Positions 1 to 5,821 of a stretch of DNA of 5,821 nt are shown here, one piece after another. Numbering within the stretch: position 1 is the stretch's first letter; the number at the start of each line of letters is the position of its first letter. Origin of the DNA: Candidatus Sumerlaeota bacterium (GTDB lineage Bacteria; Sumerlaeota; Sumerlaeia; SLMS01); contig JADZDZ010000004.1 in NCBI GenBank assembly GCA_020850785.1, forward strand, positions 1-5,821, in the 5' to 3' direction. A model generated the notes under the pieces. It saw nothing but the letters and a program-made list of their open reading frames with translations. It did not search any database and was not told the DNA's origin. The translations under genes and the position numbers were made by a program.

Positions 1-2
1 AC

Positions 3-830
3 GCAGACCTTCACCAGCGCGCTGAGTTCGTCATCACCAACAACAACGGCACCATCACGCTTCAGAAGGAATCGACGACCGATCCGGGAAATGATTCCCA
101 GGCCCCCTGGTTGTTGGACGTGCAGCCAACCGAGGCGGGAAACATGCTGCGCTGGCGCAGTCACACCTACGGAAAATACACCATCGAGCTGAACAGCCCC
201 GACGAGAAGAACAAGGTCGTCATCGCAAAGGGAAAAATGGTCACGCTGGAACTTATGACCGACGTGATGTTCGACTATTCGAAGCGCGCCTTTGATCTGG
301 GCATCGGCCTCGTCGCCGCGTTCGTGTTCCTGCTGGGGCTGATGAAGGTGGGGGAGGATGCGGGCATTGTGGACATTTGCGCGCGCGCCATGGGGCCGAT
401 CATCCGCCTCCTTTTCCCCGGCATCCCACCGGGCCATCCCGCCAACGGCGCCGTTGTGATGAGCGTCACCACCGGCATCTTCGGCCTTGGAAACGCATCC
501 ACTCCCATTGGGCTGAAGGCGATCGCCGAACTGCAGAGACTGAATCCGCGCAAGGACACCGCCACGGACGCCATGTGCATGTTCGTCGGCTACAACACTG
601 CGGGCTTCACGCTGATTCCCACGTCCATCATCGCCACCATGAAGTCGGCGGGAACGATTTCACCGCTCTCCGTGATCGCGCCATCCATCATCGCGGGACT
701 CGCATCGACCATCGCGGCGATCATTGCCGTTCGGGTGCTTGGTGCCCTTCCGATGTTCAAGATCACCTACACGCAGGAAGAGTTGGACGCGGTTGCGGCG
801 GAAAATTCCACGGACGCAGCCGCGTCCTGA
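3..830 (+). CDS. spmA: SpmA-like nucleoside recognition (Gate) domain membrane protein, 5' end missing
   Basis: The frame is open from the left edge, so the true start lies upstream; 275 residues are visible. The core from about residue 90 matches the SpmA family: a hydrophobic helix at about 98-115 followed by MKVGEDAG, then PGHPANG, then GLGNASTPIGLKA (about 161-173), a KDTATDAMC stretch, a TLIPTSIIA segment, and a last membrane helix at about 222-247. In Bacillus, SpmA and SpmB are needed for normal spore core dehydration. Homologues are widespread in bacteria that do not sporulate, where their role is unsettled; the Gate domain suggests a transporter-like or channel-like membrane protein. 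The first 90 or so visible residues are hydrophilic and have no counterpart I recall in Bacillus SpmA (about 196 residues). Internal TTG 111 and ATG 144, 237, 255 and 267 could be taken as starts, but the codons before them have the same GC-rich third positions as the rest, so they look coding. spmB follows after 23 bases. Confidence 0.88.
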   Translation, partial: ADLHQRAEFVITNNNGTITLQKESTTDPGNDSQAPWLLDVQPTEAGNMLRWRSHTYGKYTIELNSPDEKNKVVIAKGKMVTLELMTDVMFDYSKRAFDLGIGLVAAFVFLLGLMKVGEDAGIVDICARAMGPIIRLLFPGIPPGHPANGAVVMSVTTGIFGLGNASTPIGLKAIAELQRLNPRKDTATDAMCMFVGYNTAGFTLIPTSIIATMKSAGTISPLSVIAPSIIAGLASTIAAIIAVRVLGALPMFKITYTQEELDAVAAENSTDAAAS

Positions 831-837
831 GATTCTG

Positions 838-844
838 AAAGGAG
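838..844 (+). promoter_or_regulatory. Ribosome binding site of spmB
   Basis: AAAGGAG lies 9 bases before the ATG at 854, in the 23-base gap after the spmA stop. It is the strongest Shine-Dalgarno match at any gene start in the window, and it fixes the spmB start at 854. Confidence 0.75.
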
Positions 845-853
845 CCACAGGCC

Positions 854-1423
854 ATGGATACACAATCAATTCAGAATCTGCTGAACACCTTCTCGCTGTG
901 GATGATTCCGGGGCTCTTCATCGCAATCCTGATCATGGGATTGCTGAAACGCGTCAGCATGTACGAATCGTTCGTGGAAGGCGGCAAGGATGGATTTGAA
1001 ACCTTCCTGCGCATCCTTCCCTACCTCGTGACGATTTTCATCGCCATCGGCATGGTTCGCGAATGCGGCTTGATGGAGATGATTGCCAACGCAACGGGTG
1101 GATACTTGCGCAAGGTGCTGATGCCGACCGACGTGCTGCCGGTGGCGCTGATGCGCTCGTTGTCGGGCGGAGGCTCCTTCGGCATCGTTGCGGAAATCAT
1201 CAAGGCGGACCCCAATGGCTATTCCGCTTTTGTCGCCGCAACGGTCTATGGTTCGTCGGAAACGACGTTCTATGTTATCGCGCTGTATTTTGGTTCCGTT
1301 GGCATCAAGAAGATTCGGCACGCGCTCCTCGCGGGGTTGATCGCGGATTTCGTGGGCATTGTCGCGGCGCTGGTCGTTTGCTACTTCCTGTTTGACGGAG
1401 CGAAGTATTTCGCGACCCACTAA
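854..1423 (+). CDS. spmB: SpmB-like nucleoside recognition (Gate) domain membrane protein
   Basis: This 189-residue protein is close to the usual SpmB length of about 175-180. It is the standard partner of SpmA, and together they form an integral membrane pair whose substrate is not established. Family signatures are visible in order: an N-terminal membrane helix (about 14-31); YESFVEGGKDG (37-47); a second hydrophobic segment (about 53-68); PVALMRSLSGGGSFG (96-110); GSSETTFYVIALYFGSVG (133-150) followed by IKK; and a C-terminal hydrophobic helix (about 156-180). The ATG at 854 is chosen because of the AAAGGAG 9 bases upstream and because the N-terminus then fits the family. The stop TAA at 1421-1423 is 7 bases before the flippase start. 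No sporulation gene is near it, so a spore role should not be assumed. Identification is firm at family level; the function here is open. Confidence 0.92.
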   Translation: MDTQSIQNLLNTFSLWMIPGLFIAILIMGLLKRVSMYESFVEGGKDGFETFLRILPYLVTIFIAIGMVRECGLMEMIANATGGYLRKVLMPTDVLPVALMRSLSGGGSFGIVAEIIKADPNGYSAFVAATVYGSSETTFYVIALYFGSVGIKKIRHALLAGLIADFVGIVAALVVCYFLFDGAKYFATH

Positions 1424-1430
1424 GGCGGCG

Positions 1431-3056
1431 ATGCAAAACGAAGAGAACGATTCCCGCATTGCTGCGCACGGCGACCCGCCACCACCGCGCAGCGTGCAGG
1501 ACACCGTCCTTCGCAATTCCGCTTTGCTGGGAATCGTCTTTGTTTTCAACCTCTTCGCGGGTCTGATCACCTCATCGCTGCTCACGCATCTGCTGGGTCG
1601 CGACCTTTACGGCGTTTACGGGAATTATTTTCGTCTCTATTCGTGGCTGGCGACCATCAGCGCCTTCATTCTTCCGCCGGTCATTGTTCGCTATGTTGCG
1701 GAGTTGATCGGCGCGGGGCGTGTTGGCCGCACTTGGCGACTGCTGAAGGTTTCCCTCTGGCTGCAGGCGGCGAACATCCTCGTTGTCTTTGCCGCCTATT
1801 TGATTTTTGCGCTGCTGACGAAACAGTTTGGCGGCGTCGGCGCGACGATGCTGGCGGCAATCTTCGTGGCATCCATCGGCCAATGTTTTGGTCAGGTGTG
1901 GGACAGTTTCCTCCGCGGGTTTCAGGATTTCAAGGCGCCCGCCTTTGCGAATTTCGCCGGTGCCATCGCGCGACTGATCGGTTACTCGCTGCTGTTCTTT
2001 GCCGCGATTGCGTCGGTGACTGGAACGATGTGGGTCTTCGCCACCAGCAACATCGTGTACATGATGGTGCTGGCGGTTGCCGTCATCATGCTTCACCGCG
2101 CAAGGCCGGGCACGGGAAGCGACGTCGTTCCCGAAACCGGCCTTCGCAAGCGCATCATCGAGTATGCCAGCATGATGGGCGCGGGCGGTTTGCTTTCCAT
2201 GGTCATCTGGTACAACGTGGAAACATTCATGATCGCCGAATGGTGGAGCGGCAAGCCGGGCCGCGACGCGGAACTCGCATTCTACACGCTTGCGATCACG
2301 TTGTCATCGCTCCCGGTTCGCATTGGGAAGATGATGTCGCAGGCACTTCTCCCCGCGTTTTCCGAGCTTTACGGCAGCGGCGAAATGGACCGGCTGCGGC
2401 GCGGCTTTCATCAGGCCACCATTCTCAGCACCATCATCGGCGCGTTCCTGTGCTGCGTGGGTGCCGCCTGCGCGACGCCGTTCATTCGTTTGTTGTATCC
2501 CGATGACATGCTTGGCGCGGTGATTCCCTTTCAACTCATGCTGATTCCCGTGCTCTTCATGTCGATCAATCACGCGGGAAGCGCGGCGCTGTCGGCCCTG
2601 GAATGGCAGCGATTCTACCTCGCCACGACGATCGTGTTGGTTCCGATCAACCTCGCGCTGGACTGGTGGCTTGTGCCGAAACACGGCGCCCTTGGTGCAT
2701 CAATTGTGAACGCGATCATGCAGACCCTTGCGGTGCTGACGGGGCTTTATTACATTTGCGTGCGCAGGAAAATCGGCTTTCCCGTGCGCAAGGCCGCCGC
2801 TTCCCTCATGGCTGCGCTCATCACCGCCGGTCTGGCCTTTGGCTTCACGTTGCTGGCGGACGGGGTTCGCCTTCATGACGTGGCGACACTTGCGATCATC
2901 GCCGTGGGGGCGACCGTGATCTACCTGCTGCTGTTGAGGATTTTCGGTGTCATGGGCGAGGGGGAACGGGCGGCGCTCATGCGCGGCGAGCGGCTGCTTC
3001 CCGAATCGCTTCGCGCTGTTTATCGTCAGCTTGTCGCACTCGCGGCGGGAAAATGA
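1431..3056 (+). CDS. Polysaccharide flippase of the MOP superfamily (Wzx-like)
   Basis: This 541-residue, strongly hydrophobic protein has about 14 predicted membrane segments (starting near residues 33, 66, 107, 138, 175, 200, 247, 284, 333, 362, 396, 419, 455 and 484), as expected for Wzx/polysaccharide-exporter flippases. Such proteins move lipid-linked glycans from the inner to the outer face of the cytoplasmic membrane. Supporting features are an early segment with SSLLTHLLGRDLYGVYG (48-64), and the pattern LALDWWLVPKHGALGAS (408-424), which matches the conserved late-helix region of these flippases. The first 28 residues are polar, with a PPPP run at 16-19, and are probably cytoplasmic. 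The frame is open upstream to an alternative GTG at 1359, but that start would overlap spmB by 65 bases. ATG 1431 has AAGG at 1422-1425, 5 bases upstream, and is preferred. The last 4 bases (ATGA, 3053-3056) overlap the glycosyltransferase gene, which suggests translational coupling and a shared glycan pathway. The substrate cannot be told from sequence. Confidence 0.88.
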   Translation: MQNEENDSRIAAHGDPPPPRSVQDTVLRNSALLGIVFVFNLFAGLITSSLLTHLLGRDLYGVYGNYFRLYSWLATISAFILPPVIVRYVAELIGAGRVGRTWRLLKVSLWLQAANILVVFAAYLIFALLTKQFGGVGATMLAAIFVASIGQCFGQVWDSFLRGFQDFKAPAFANFAGAIARLIGYSLLFFAAIASVTGTMWVFATSNIVYMMVLAVAVIMLHRARPGTGSDVVPETGLRKRIIEYASMMGAGGLLSMVIWYNVETFMIAEWWSGKPGRDAELAFYTLAITLSSLPVRIGKMMSQALLPAFSELYGSGEMDRLRRGFHQATILSTIIGAFLCCVGAACATPFIRLLYPDDMLGAVIPFQLMLIPVLFMSINHAGSAALSALEWQRFYLATTIVLVPINLALDWWLVPKHGALGASIVNAIMQTLAVLTGLYYICVRRKIGFPVRKAAASLMAALITAGLAFGFTLLADGVRLHDVATLAIIAVGATVIYLLLLRIFGVMGEGERAALMRGERLLPESLRAVYRQLVALAAGK

Positions 3057-5098
3057 ACCGCGCGCCGACCTTTGTGAGCGTCATTGTTCCCACCTACCGG
3101 CGGGAAGCGATGTTGCGCGAAACGCTCGACAGCGTGCTCGCGCTCGACCATCCGAACTTCGAAGTCATTGTCTACGATCAGTCGCCCTCGCATGAACCGG
3201 AAACAGTTCGCTATCTGGAGCAATTCGCGCAGCGCGGGAACTGCCACGTTTACCGCGACCGCATCGCATCGCTTCCCCGTGCGCGCAACGCGGCATTCCT
3301 TCGTTCGCGCGGCGACATCATTCTTTTCATCGACGATGACGTGCTGCTGCCGCGCGACTTCATTCAGCGCCACCTGAAGCTCTACGAAAAGGAGCGCGTT
3401 GCCGCCGTGGCGGGGCGTATTGTCTACCCCGGCGAAGACCCCGGTGCGCAGCGTCCGCTGCCGGTCTCCGCGCGGGCGGCGCGCGATCGCGTTGATCTTC
3501 AGATCATGCGCCACACGACGCCGATTATGAATCCGCTGCACATCGGCGGAGGAAATTTCAGCGTGCGGCGTTGCTGGATGGAGGCAAATGGCGGCTTCAG
3601 CAACACCATGCGTGGAAGCGCACTCGGCGAGGACATTGAATTCGCGGGACGGCTGAGGCGTCGCGGCGGCGTGATCGTGTATGATCCCAATGCGTGGTTG
3701 ATTCACCGCGTGGACCCGTCGGGTGGTTGCCGCATTGACGATGCTTCGCAGTTCGCGCGGCAACGCGATCGCATGAGGAATTTTTATTATGCGATTTTTC
3801 ACGGCGCGGGATGGAAGTGTGGCATTGCCGTGTGGAAGCGTCGCATCCGCAATCGCGTGACGGGGGGCGAGTTGCCGCGTGACGGCGGCGCTGCGACTCC
3901 GCGTCGTTCGCTGTTCGGCAGGGGAGCGGCCGCTGCGGGGCGATTTTTCGGGGCTGCGGAGGGAATCGCGAGAAGCCTCAGCCATCGCGGAACCTGGGGA
4001 GACCTGGAAGCGCTGCGGAGCCTGTCCATTTCCTCGCGCAAGCCGCCGTTCATCTCTGTCGTGATTGCGACGCTGAATCGCGAGCGCATCCTGTGCGAAA
4101 CAATCACGTCCATCCTTGCGCAGGATTATCCTGATTTTGAAATCATCGTTGTCGATCAAACGGAGAAGCACGACGACGATACGCAGCGTTTTCTTCACGT
4201 CCATCATGCGGAGGGAAGGATTCGCTGGATTCGCGAATCCATCAAGGGCGCCTCGCGCGCGCGAAACATCGGCGTATATTACGCCAAAGGTGATGTCCTT
4301 CTCTTCGTTGATGATGATGTGACGGCCCTGCCGGGGCTCATTAGCGCGCACGCGCGACGCTATCACGACAGCCCGCGCCATTGGTGCACGGGCGGGCGCA
4401 TCGTGCGCCCTTGGGAAAATCCCGACGCGGCGAAACCCTTTCCGCGCGGCGTCAATCCACTGGGATTTGAAGCGCCGGTGTGCTACCACACAACGCCGTT
4501 TCCCGACGTGCTGCACGTGATCACCTGCAATCTTTCCATTCGACGGGATGTGTTCGTCATGATCGGCGGCTTCGACGAATGGTATCACAACTACGGCGAA
4601 GACCTGGACCTGATCGGTCGTCTTCGCGAAGCGGGCGGGCGCGCCGCCTATGATCCCGCGCCGGCGCTGATTCATCACGTCGCGCCCAGCGGTGGCACCC
4701 GCATCGCGCGCGGCGACGCCTACGCGGTTGGCCGCAGCCGCGGCGTCTATCATCACTATTCCGTGCTGCGGGTGGTGGGGCTGCGTGGCTGGCTGGGTGT
4801 CACCATCGGCAGGATTGGCGGGCAGGCGGGGCGCTTCACCGCGCGGCTTCTGGGGCGCAGGCGCGAGAAGGAGCATGGCCCCGTGGACGAGCTGATGGCT
4901 CGCGGCCGCACGGGGGCGCTTTCCGCCGTCTCCTACAAGCTGAAACAGGCGGCGGGGAGCGCGCTCGCCTTCATCGAGGCGCTGAGGCTCCTTCGCGCGG
5001 GAAAGCGAACGCGCGGTGATTACTTTCGCACTGCAGCGCAGGCCAAAAAAAAGCGCGGGCAATCTGCCCGCGCCGGTGAATCATCCACTGCATCGTAA
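3053..5098 (+). CDS. Tandem two-domain family 2 glycosyltransferase
   Basis: This 681-residue protein carries two complete GT-A fold family-2 transferases, each with its own active-site motifs. Unit 1 begins FVSVIVPTYRRE (7-18), has the metal- and nucleotide-sugar-binding DDD at 94-96, the acceptor-site GGGNFSVRR (165-173), the catalytic-base motif GEDIEFAGRL (192-201), and IHRVDPSGGCRI (217-228). Unit 2 repeats these as FISVVIATLNRE (333-344), DDD at 420-422, ITCNLSIRR (490-498), GEDLDLIGRL (515-524), and IHHVAPSGGTRI (540-551). The repeat offset is about 323-326 residues. Each unit ends in a basic, amphipathic helical stretch (about 255-310 and 575-650) likely to sit at the membrane. There is no signal peptide, so it probably acts on the cytoplasmic face and adds sugars from activated donors to a growing glycan. 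It starts inside the flippase stop (ATGA) with only a weak upstream purine stretch, so it is probably translated by coupling. Its last codons double as the terminator of proS. Donor and acceptor sugars are unknown. Confidence 0.9.
   Translation: MNRAPTFVSVIVPTYRREAMLRETLDSVLALDHPNFEVIVYDQSPSHEPETVRYLEQFAQRGNCHVYRDRIASLPRARNAAFLRSRGDIILFIDDDVLLPRDFIQRHLKLYEKERVAAVAGRIVYPGEDPGAQRPLPVSARAARDRVDLQIMRHTTPIMNPLHIGGGNFSVRRCWMEANGGFSNTMRGSALGEDIEFAGRLRRRGGVIVYDPNAWLIHRVDPSGGCRIDDASQFARQRDRMRNFYYAIFHGAGWKCGIAVWKRRIRNRVTGGELPRDGGAATPRRSLFGRGAAAAGRFFGAAEGIARSLSHRGTWGDLEALRSLSISSRKPPFISVVIATLNRERILCETITSILAQDYPDFEIIVVDQTEKHDDDTQRFLHVHHAEGRIRWIRESIKGASRARNIGVYYAKGDVLLFVDDDVTALPGLISAHARRYHDSPRHWCTGGRIVRPWENPDAAKPFPRGVNPLGFEAPVCYHTTPFPDVLHVITCNLSIRRDVFVMIGGFDEWYHNYGEDLDLIGRLREAGGRAAYDPAPALIHHVAPSGGTRIARGDAYAVGRSRGVYHHYSVLRVVGLRGWLGVTIGRIGGQAGRFTARLLGRRREKEHGPVDELMARGRTGALSAVSYKLKQAAGSALAFIEALRLLRAGKRTRGDYFRTAAQAKKKRGQSARAGESSTAS
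5045..5073 (-). terminator. Intrinsic terminator of proS, inside the glycosyltransferase gene
   Basis: Read on the - strand, this is GCGCGGGC, loop AGATT, GCCCGCGC, then eight T: a perfect 8-bp GC-rich stem, 5-base loop and uninterrupted U tract, the classic factor-independent terminator. It begins 25 bases past the proS stop codon. On the + strand the eight A precede the stem and no T run follows, so it should work only for proS. All of it lies within the glycosyltransferase reading frame, where it encodes part of the basic tail (AKKKRG and beyond). Confidence 0.88.
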
Positions 5099-5821
5099 TC
5101 AATAGGCGCGGGCGAACAGCGCGCGGTGCACCGCCGGCTTGCCGGAGAAAATATCCACGTCGCCGGGCTGCGCCTTCCCACCATCGAATGGAATGCACCG
5201 CAGCGTCGCCTTCGTGGCGTTCTTGATCGCCGCCTCGGTTTCGCCGGTGCCGTCCCAACCCACGCGCATGAATCCCTTCTTTGTTTCGATGAACTCCTGA
5301 AATTCCGCCCAGGACTTCGGTTCGTGCGTGGAGGCATCGCGGAAATCGCGCGCCGTTTTCAGCAGGTTCGCCTGAATCGCCACCAGCAGATTTTCCACGG
5401 TGCCCACGATATCGTCCCACTTCACGAAGGTTTTTTCGCCGGTGTCGCGACGCGCGATTGCAACGGTGCCGTTCTCCAGGTCCTTCGGGCCAAGTTCAAT
5501 GCGCACCGGAACCCCCTTCAATTCCCATTCGGTGAACTTGAAACCGGGCCGCAGGTTGTCGCGGTTGTCTTCGCGCACGCGAACGCCCTTTGCGCGCAAC
5601 GCCTTTGCAAACGCCGCCGCCTTTTCCTTCAACGCCCCTTCAAGGCCCGCCTTGGGAATCGTCACGATGACCACCTGCACGGGAGCAACGCGCGGCGGCA
5701 GCTTCAACCCATTGTCGTCGCCGTGCGTCATGATCACGCCGCCGATCAAGCGCGTGGACACCCCCCAGCTTGTGGTCCACGCCACCTTCATCGTGTTGTC
5801 TTCGTCCAGAAACTTGATGTC
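5099..5821 (-). CDS. proS: Prolyl-tRNA synthetase, archaeal/eukaryotic-like type, C-terminal part (start beyond the window)
   Basis: The 240 visible residues are the C-terminal half of a class II prolyl-tRNA synthetase, which charges tRNA(Pro) with proline in the cytoplasm. The frame runs off the right edge as DIKFLDEDNT; the ATG at 5791 is an internal methionine. Visible regions are: class II motif 3 (TTSWGVSTRLIGGVIMTHGD, 16-35, with Arg24 the expected ATP-binding arginine); the anticodon-binding domain (about 45-145, starting LPPRVAPVQVVIV); and the extra C-terminal domain of this enzyme type (about 146-240), ending in the typical terminal tyrosine (ARAY). The bacterial-type enzyme, with its editing insertion, lacks this C-terminal domain. 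In relatives such as the Thermus enzyme the domain binds zinc through cysteines; here the matching sites read WDGTGETE (189-196) and GDVDIFSGKP (220-229), without cysteine, so zinc is probably not bound. The gene converges on the glycosyltransferase with zero spacing, and its terminator lies at 5045-5073. Confidence 0.95.
   Translation of the reverse strand, partial: DIKFLDEDNTMKVAWTTSWGVSTRLIGGVIMTHGDDNGLKLPPRVAPVQVVIVTIPKAGLEGALKEKAAAFAKALRAKGVRVREDNRDNLRPGFKFTEWELKGVPVRIELGPKDLENGTVAIARRDTGEKTFVKWDDIVGTVENLLVAIQANLLKTARDFRDASTHEPKSWAEFQEFIETKKGFMRVGWDGTGETEAAIKNATKATLRCIPFDGGKAQPGDVDIFSGKPAVHRALFARAY

Noticed and set aside
378..388. Alternating GCGCGCGC tract
   Set aside because: It encodes the ICARAM segment of the SpmA core and is expected from GC-rich codon use; no repeat or hairpin extends beyond it.
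111..830. TTG at 111 as the real start of spmA
   Set aside because: The frame stays open and coding-like to the left edge, and no Shine-Dalgarno match precedes the TTG. The gene is cut by the window edge.
1359..1430. A GTG start at 1359 that would lengthen the flippase by 24 residues
   Set aside because: It would overlap the well-supported spmB end by 65 bases and adds an Arg/Ser-rich stretch with no family match. ATG 1431 has AAGG at good spacing.
866..1585. A 239-codon open frame on the - strand across spmB and the flippase start
   Set aside because: It is charged and low in complexity with no family signature, and it spans the junction of two well-supported + strand genes. It is a shadow frame.
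1643..2506. A 287-codon + strand open frame inside the flippase gene in another register
   Set aside because: It is rich in Arg, His and Cys with no motif, and the overlapping frame is a clear membrane flippase.
3026..5062. A 678-codon open frame on the - strand covering nearly the whole glycosyltransferase gene
   Set aside because: Its translation is rich in Arg, Ala and His with no recognisable domain, while the + strand frame has two complete glycosyltransferase motif sets. Long antisense frames are common in GC-rich genes.
5420..5436. CTTCACGAAG followed by T6 as a + strand terminator for the glycosyltransferase operon
   Set aside because: The stem would be only 4 bp with a 2-base loop, which is too short to form, and it lies in conserved proS coding sequence.

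Overview
The window is a GC-rich, fully coding stretch of a bacterial chromosome. It holds five protein genes. Four lie head to tail on the + strand, and one on the - strand converges on them. No gap between genes exceeds 23 bases, and I see no RNA gene, mobile element, CRISPR array or promoter. The organism looks like a GC-rich bacterium that uses the archaeal/eukaryotic-like form of prolyl-tRNA synthetase. That form occurs in only some bacterial phyla, and I cannot place the window further from sequence alone.

Layout: (1) positions 3-830 encode the 3' part of a SpmA-type membrane protein (nucleoside recognition/Gate domain), with an unusual hydrophilic segment ahead of the conserved core. 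(2) Positions 854-1423 encode its usual partner, SpmB. (3) Positions 1431-3056 encode a MOP-superfamily polysaccharide flippase (Wzx-like). (4) Positions 3053-5098 encode a protein made of two complete family-2 glycosyltransferases in tandem. (5) Positions 5099-5821, on the - strand, encode the C-terminal part of prolyl-tRNA synthetase, whose start lies beyond the right edge.

The four + strand genes are spaced at 23 bases, 7 bases and a 4-base ATGA overlap, so they look like one transcription unit. The last two form a plausible cell-surface glycan module: the glycosyltransferase builds or extends a lipid-linked sugar chain on the cytoplasmic face, and the flippase moves it across the membrane. 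The physical linkage to spmAB is suggestive but not proof of a shared function.

The most distinctive DNA-level feature is the 3' junction. The stop codons of the glycosyltransferase and of proS directly abut. The strong intrinsic terminator of proS lies entirely inside the last codons of the glycosyltransferase gene. I found no wholly new system. The best leads are the embedded terminator, the duplicated glycosyltransferase, the SpmA extension and the spmAB-glycan linkage.
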